Positions 6,374 to 6,770 of a stretch of 6,770 nucleotides of DNA are shown here, one piece after another. Source of the DNA: Lachnospiraceae bacterium (GTDB lineage: Bacteria > Bacillota_A > Clostridia > Lachnospirales > Lachnospiraceae); the NCBI GenBank assembly GCA_009911175.1, contig QXWX01000177.1:1-6770 (forward strand). Direction: 5' to 3'. Made by a program: the position numbers and the translations under genes. The notes beneath the pieces were generated by a model. The model saw only the letters and a program-made list of their open reading frames with translations, did not search any database and had not been told where the DNA came from. Positions within the stretch are counted from its first letter, which is position 1. Each line of letters begins with the position of its first letter.

Positions 6374-6455
6374 TGTGGTGGAGAACGGGCTTTCCAGTTG
6401 AATCCAGGCATAGGAATAGTGGTGCTACCTGTACCAGAAATGCGCCACTATTCAT
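6363..6455 (-). CDS. Possible 30-aa leader peptide upstream of the sigma-like gene
   Basis: ATG at 6455 opens a 30-codon frame (begins MNSGAFLVQVAPLFL, ends LHHTPI) whose TGA at 6365-6363 lies inside the 5' arm of the hairpin that hides the next gene's ribosome binding site. A ribosome finishing this ORF would cover or melt that arm and free the downstream start. Against it, no Shine-Dalgarno precedes the ATG, only an A-run, and I do not recognise the peptide. Its first 14 codons are also taken up by the inverted repeat at 6414-6453, which could be the real functional element. The call rests on position rather than on homology. Confidence 0.35.
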   Translation of the reverse strand: MNSGAFLVQVAPLFLCLDSTGKPVLHHTPI

Positions 6456-6461
6456 TTTTTT
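6414..6461 (+). terminator. Terminator-like hairpin with T7 tract (+ strand)
   Basis: GAATAGTGGTGC (6414-6425) pairs with GCGCCACTATTC (6442-6453): eleven Watson-Crick pairs and one G-T, with a 16-base loop, followed by A and seven Ts. It has the form of an intrinsic terminator on the plus strand, yet no plus-strand gene lies to its left. In the minus direction it overlaps the start of the possible leader ORF and would fold in its mRNA. Confidence 0.45.
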
Positions 6462-6552
6462 ACTAATTGTAATTAAGTCGTACGATATCTCTTAAATGCT
6501 GTTATACTCTATTTTCAGAATCGTTATATACACAGGGTTCTGAGCAATAAAT

Positions 6553-6590
6553 AAAAGGGACAGGTCCGCTTTTATAGCACAACCTATCCC
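6553..6590 (-). terminator. Probable rho-independent terminator (- strand)
   Basis: In the minus-strand transcript GGGATAGGT (6590-6582) pairs with ACCTGTCCC (6565-6557), with one G-U pair and a 16-base loop, followed by TTTTATTTATT. This is a good intrinsic terminator. It would end transcription coming from the right, before the sigma-like gene's leader, so that gene needs its own promoter between about 6456 and 6550. I see only weak -10-like hexamers there (TATAAC at 6506-6501 and at 6528-6523). Confidence 0.5.
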
Positions 6591-6624
6591 TCTCACATAT
6601 ATTAGATAACCGTTCTTATTAGTT

Positions 6625-6642
6625 TAAAAGATACATCTTTTA
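6625..6642. repeat. Short perfect palindrome
   Basis: TAAAAGAT (6625-6632) and ATCTTTTA (6635-6642) are perfect complements separated by AC. It lies between the minus-strand terminator and the IS91-type remnant. It may be incidental in AT-rich DNA. Confidence 0.3.
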
Positions 6643-6651
6643 TATTTATTT

Positions 6652-6770
6652 ACGAATATAAAGAGTGTGTTTGATACAGCTTCTTCTCTTAATATGTCCA
6701 TATGCACTGTATCCTTTCTGGCGGCGGATTGACACCAGACCATAAGATACGGCATTCTAAAGAAACGTTC
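6652..6770 (+). pseudogene. IS91/IS801-type (Y2) transposase remnant, runs off right edge
   Basis: The plus-strand frame 6693-6770 reads VHMHCILSGGGLTPDHKIRH and continues open to the edge. The His-x-His followed by a GGGL stretch is the pattern around the HUH metal-binding motif of IS91-family Y2 transposases (His-Pro-His-x-His...GGGL). A stop codon (TAA, 6690-6692) precedes it in frame. The neighbouring frame just upstream (about 6652-6692, IKSVFDTASSLN) resembles the segment that normally comes before the motif. The usual Tyr/His-Pro residues are missing at the join, so a small deletion with frameshift near 6692 is likely. The start of the gene is absent. Recognition is from memory of the family and is based on few residues. 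Confidence 0.5.

Noticed and set aside
6605..6770. Minus-strand frames entering from the right edge (for example one ending HTLYIRK at 6646)
   Set aside because: They lie opposite the more specific IS91-type transposase match and have no recognisable motif.
1..6770. tRNA, rRNA or CRISPR arrays
   Set aside because: No cloverleaf, rRNA-like stretch or regularly spaced repeat was seen on either strand.

Overview
The window looks like accessory DNA from a gut-type Clostridia (Bacillota), most likely Lachnospiraceae. That rests on recognisable protein families: Tn554-type paired tyrosine recombinases, a DUF3846 protein, a DinG/XPD-type helicase and a small sigma-region-4-like HTH protein, all typical of integrative and conjugative elements in that group. 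It also rests on moderate G+C with strong AGGAGG-like ribosome binding sites. No relaxase, coupling protein, cargo or resistance gene is visible, so this is one segment of a larger mobile element or a graveyard of several. Nearly all coding is on the minus strand, so genes are read right to left.

Layout from right to left. At 6652-6770 (+) is a decayed piece of an IS91/IS801-type (Y2) transposase that runs off the right edge. At 6363-6590 is a structured leader region: a minus-strand terminator candidate, a possible 30-codon leader ORF, and a hairpin that hides the Shine-Dalgarno of the next gene. At 5910-6332 (-) is a 140-aa sigma-region-4-like regulator. At 5023-5909 is about 890 bp with no secure gene but several strong inverted repeats and one plausible 41-50 aa ORF. 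At 4483-5022 (-) is a DUF3846 protein, and at 2496-4496 (-) a complete 666-aa DinG-family helicase whose start overlaps the DUF3846 stop by 14 nt.

Downstream of the helicase lies the wreck of a Tn554-type transposase operon. The upstream recombinase (1521-2165) is cut off just after its first catalytic arginine by a frameshift. The reading frame then runs into a second recombinase (about 203-1510) that has lost its N-terminal part but keeps all its catalytic residues. The 3' end of the second recombinase is replaced by the upstream end of an IS1634-type insertion sequence. That element's promoter, ribosome binding site and first 16 codons fill the left edge.

How it works together: the helicase and DUF3846 genes form an intact, translationally coupled pair that could serve DNA processing of a mobile element. 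The sigma-like protein is the probable local regulator. The two recombinases are unlikely to act as a pair in their present state. The most interesting signals are non-coding: the leader-ORF/SD-sequestering hairpin before the sigma-like gene, and the cluster of nested hairpins before DUF3846.
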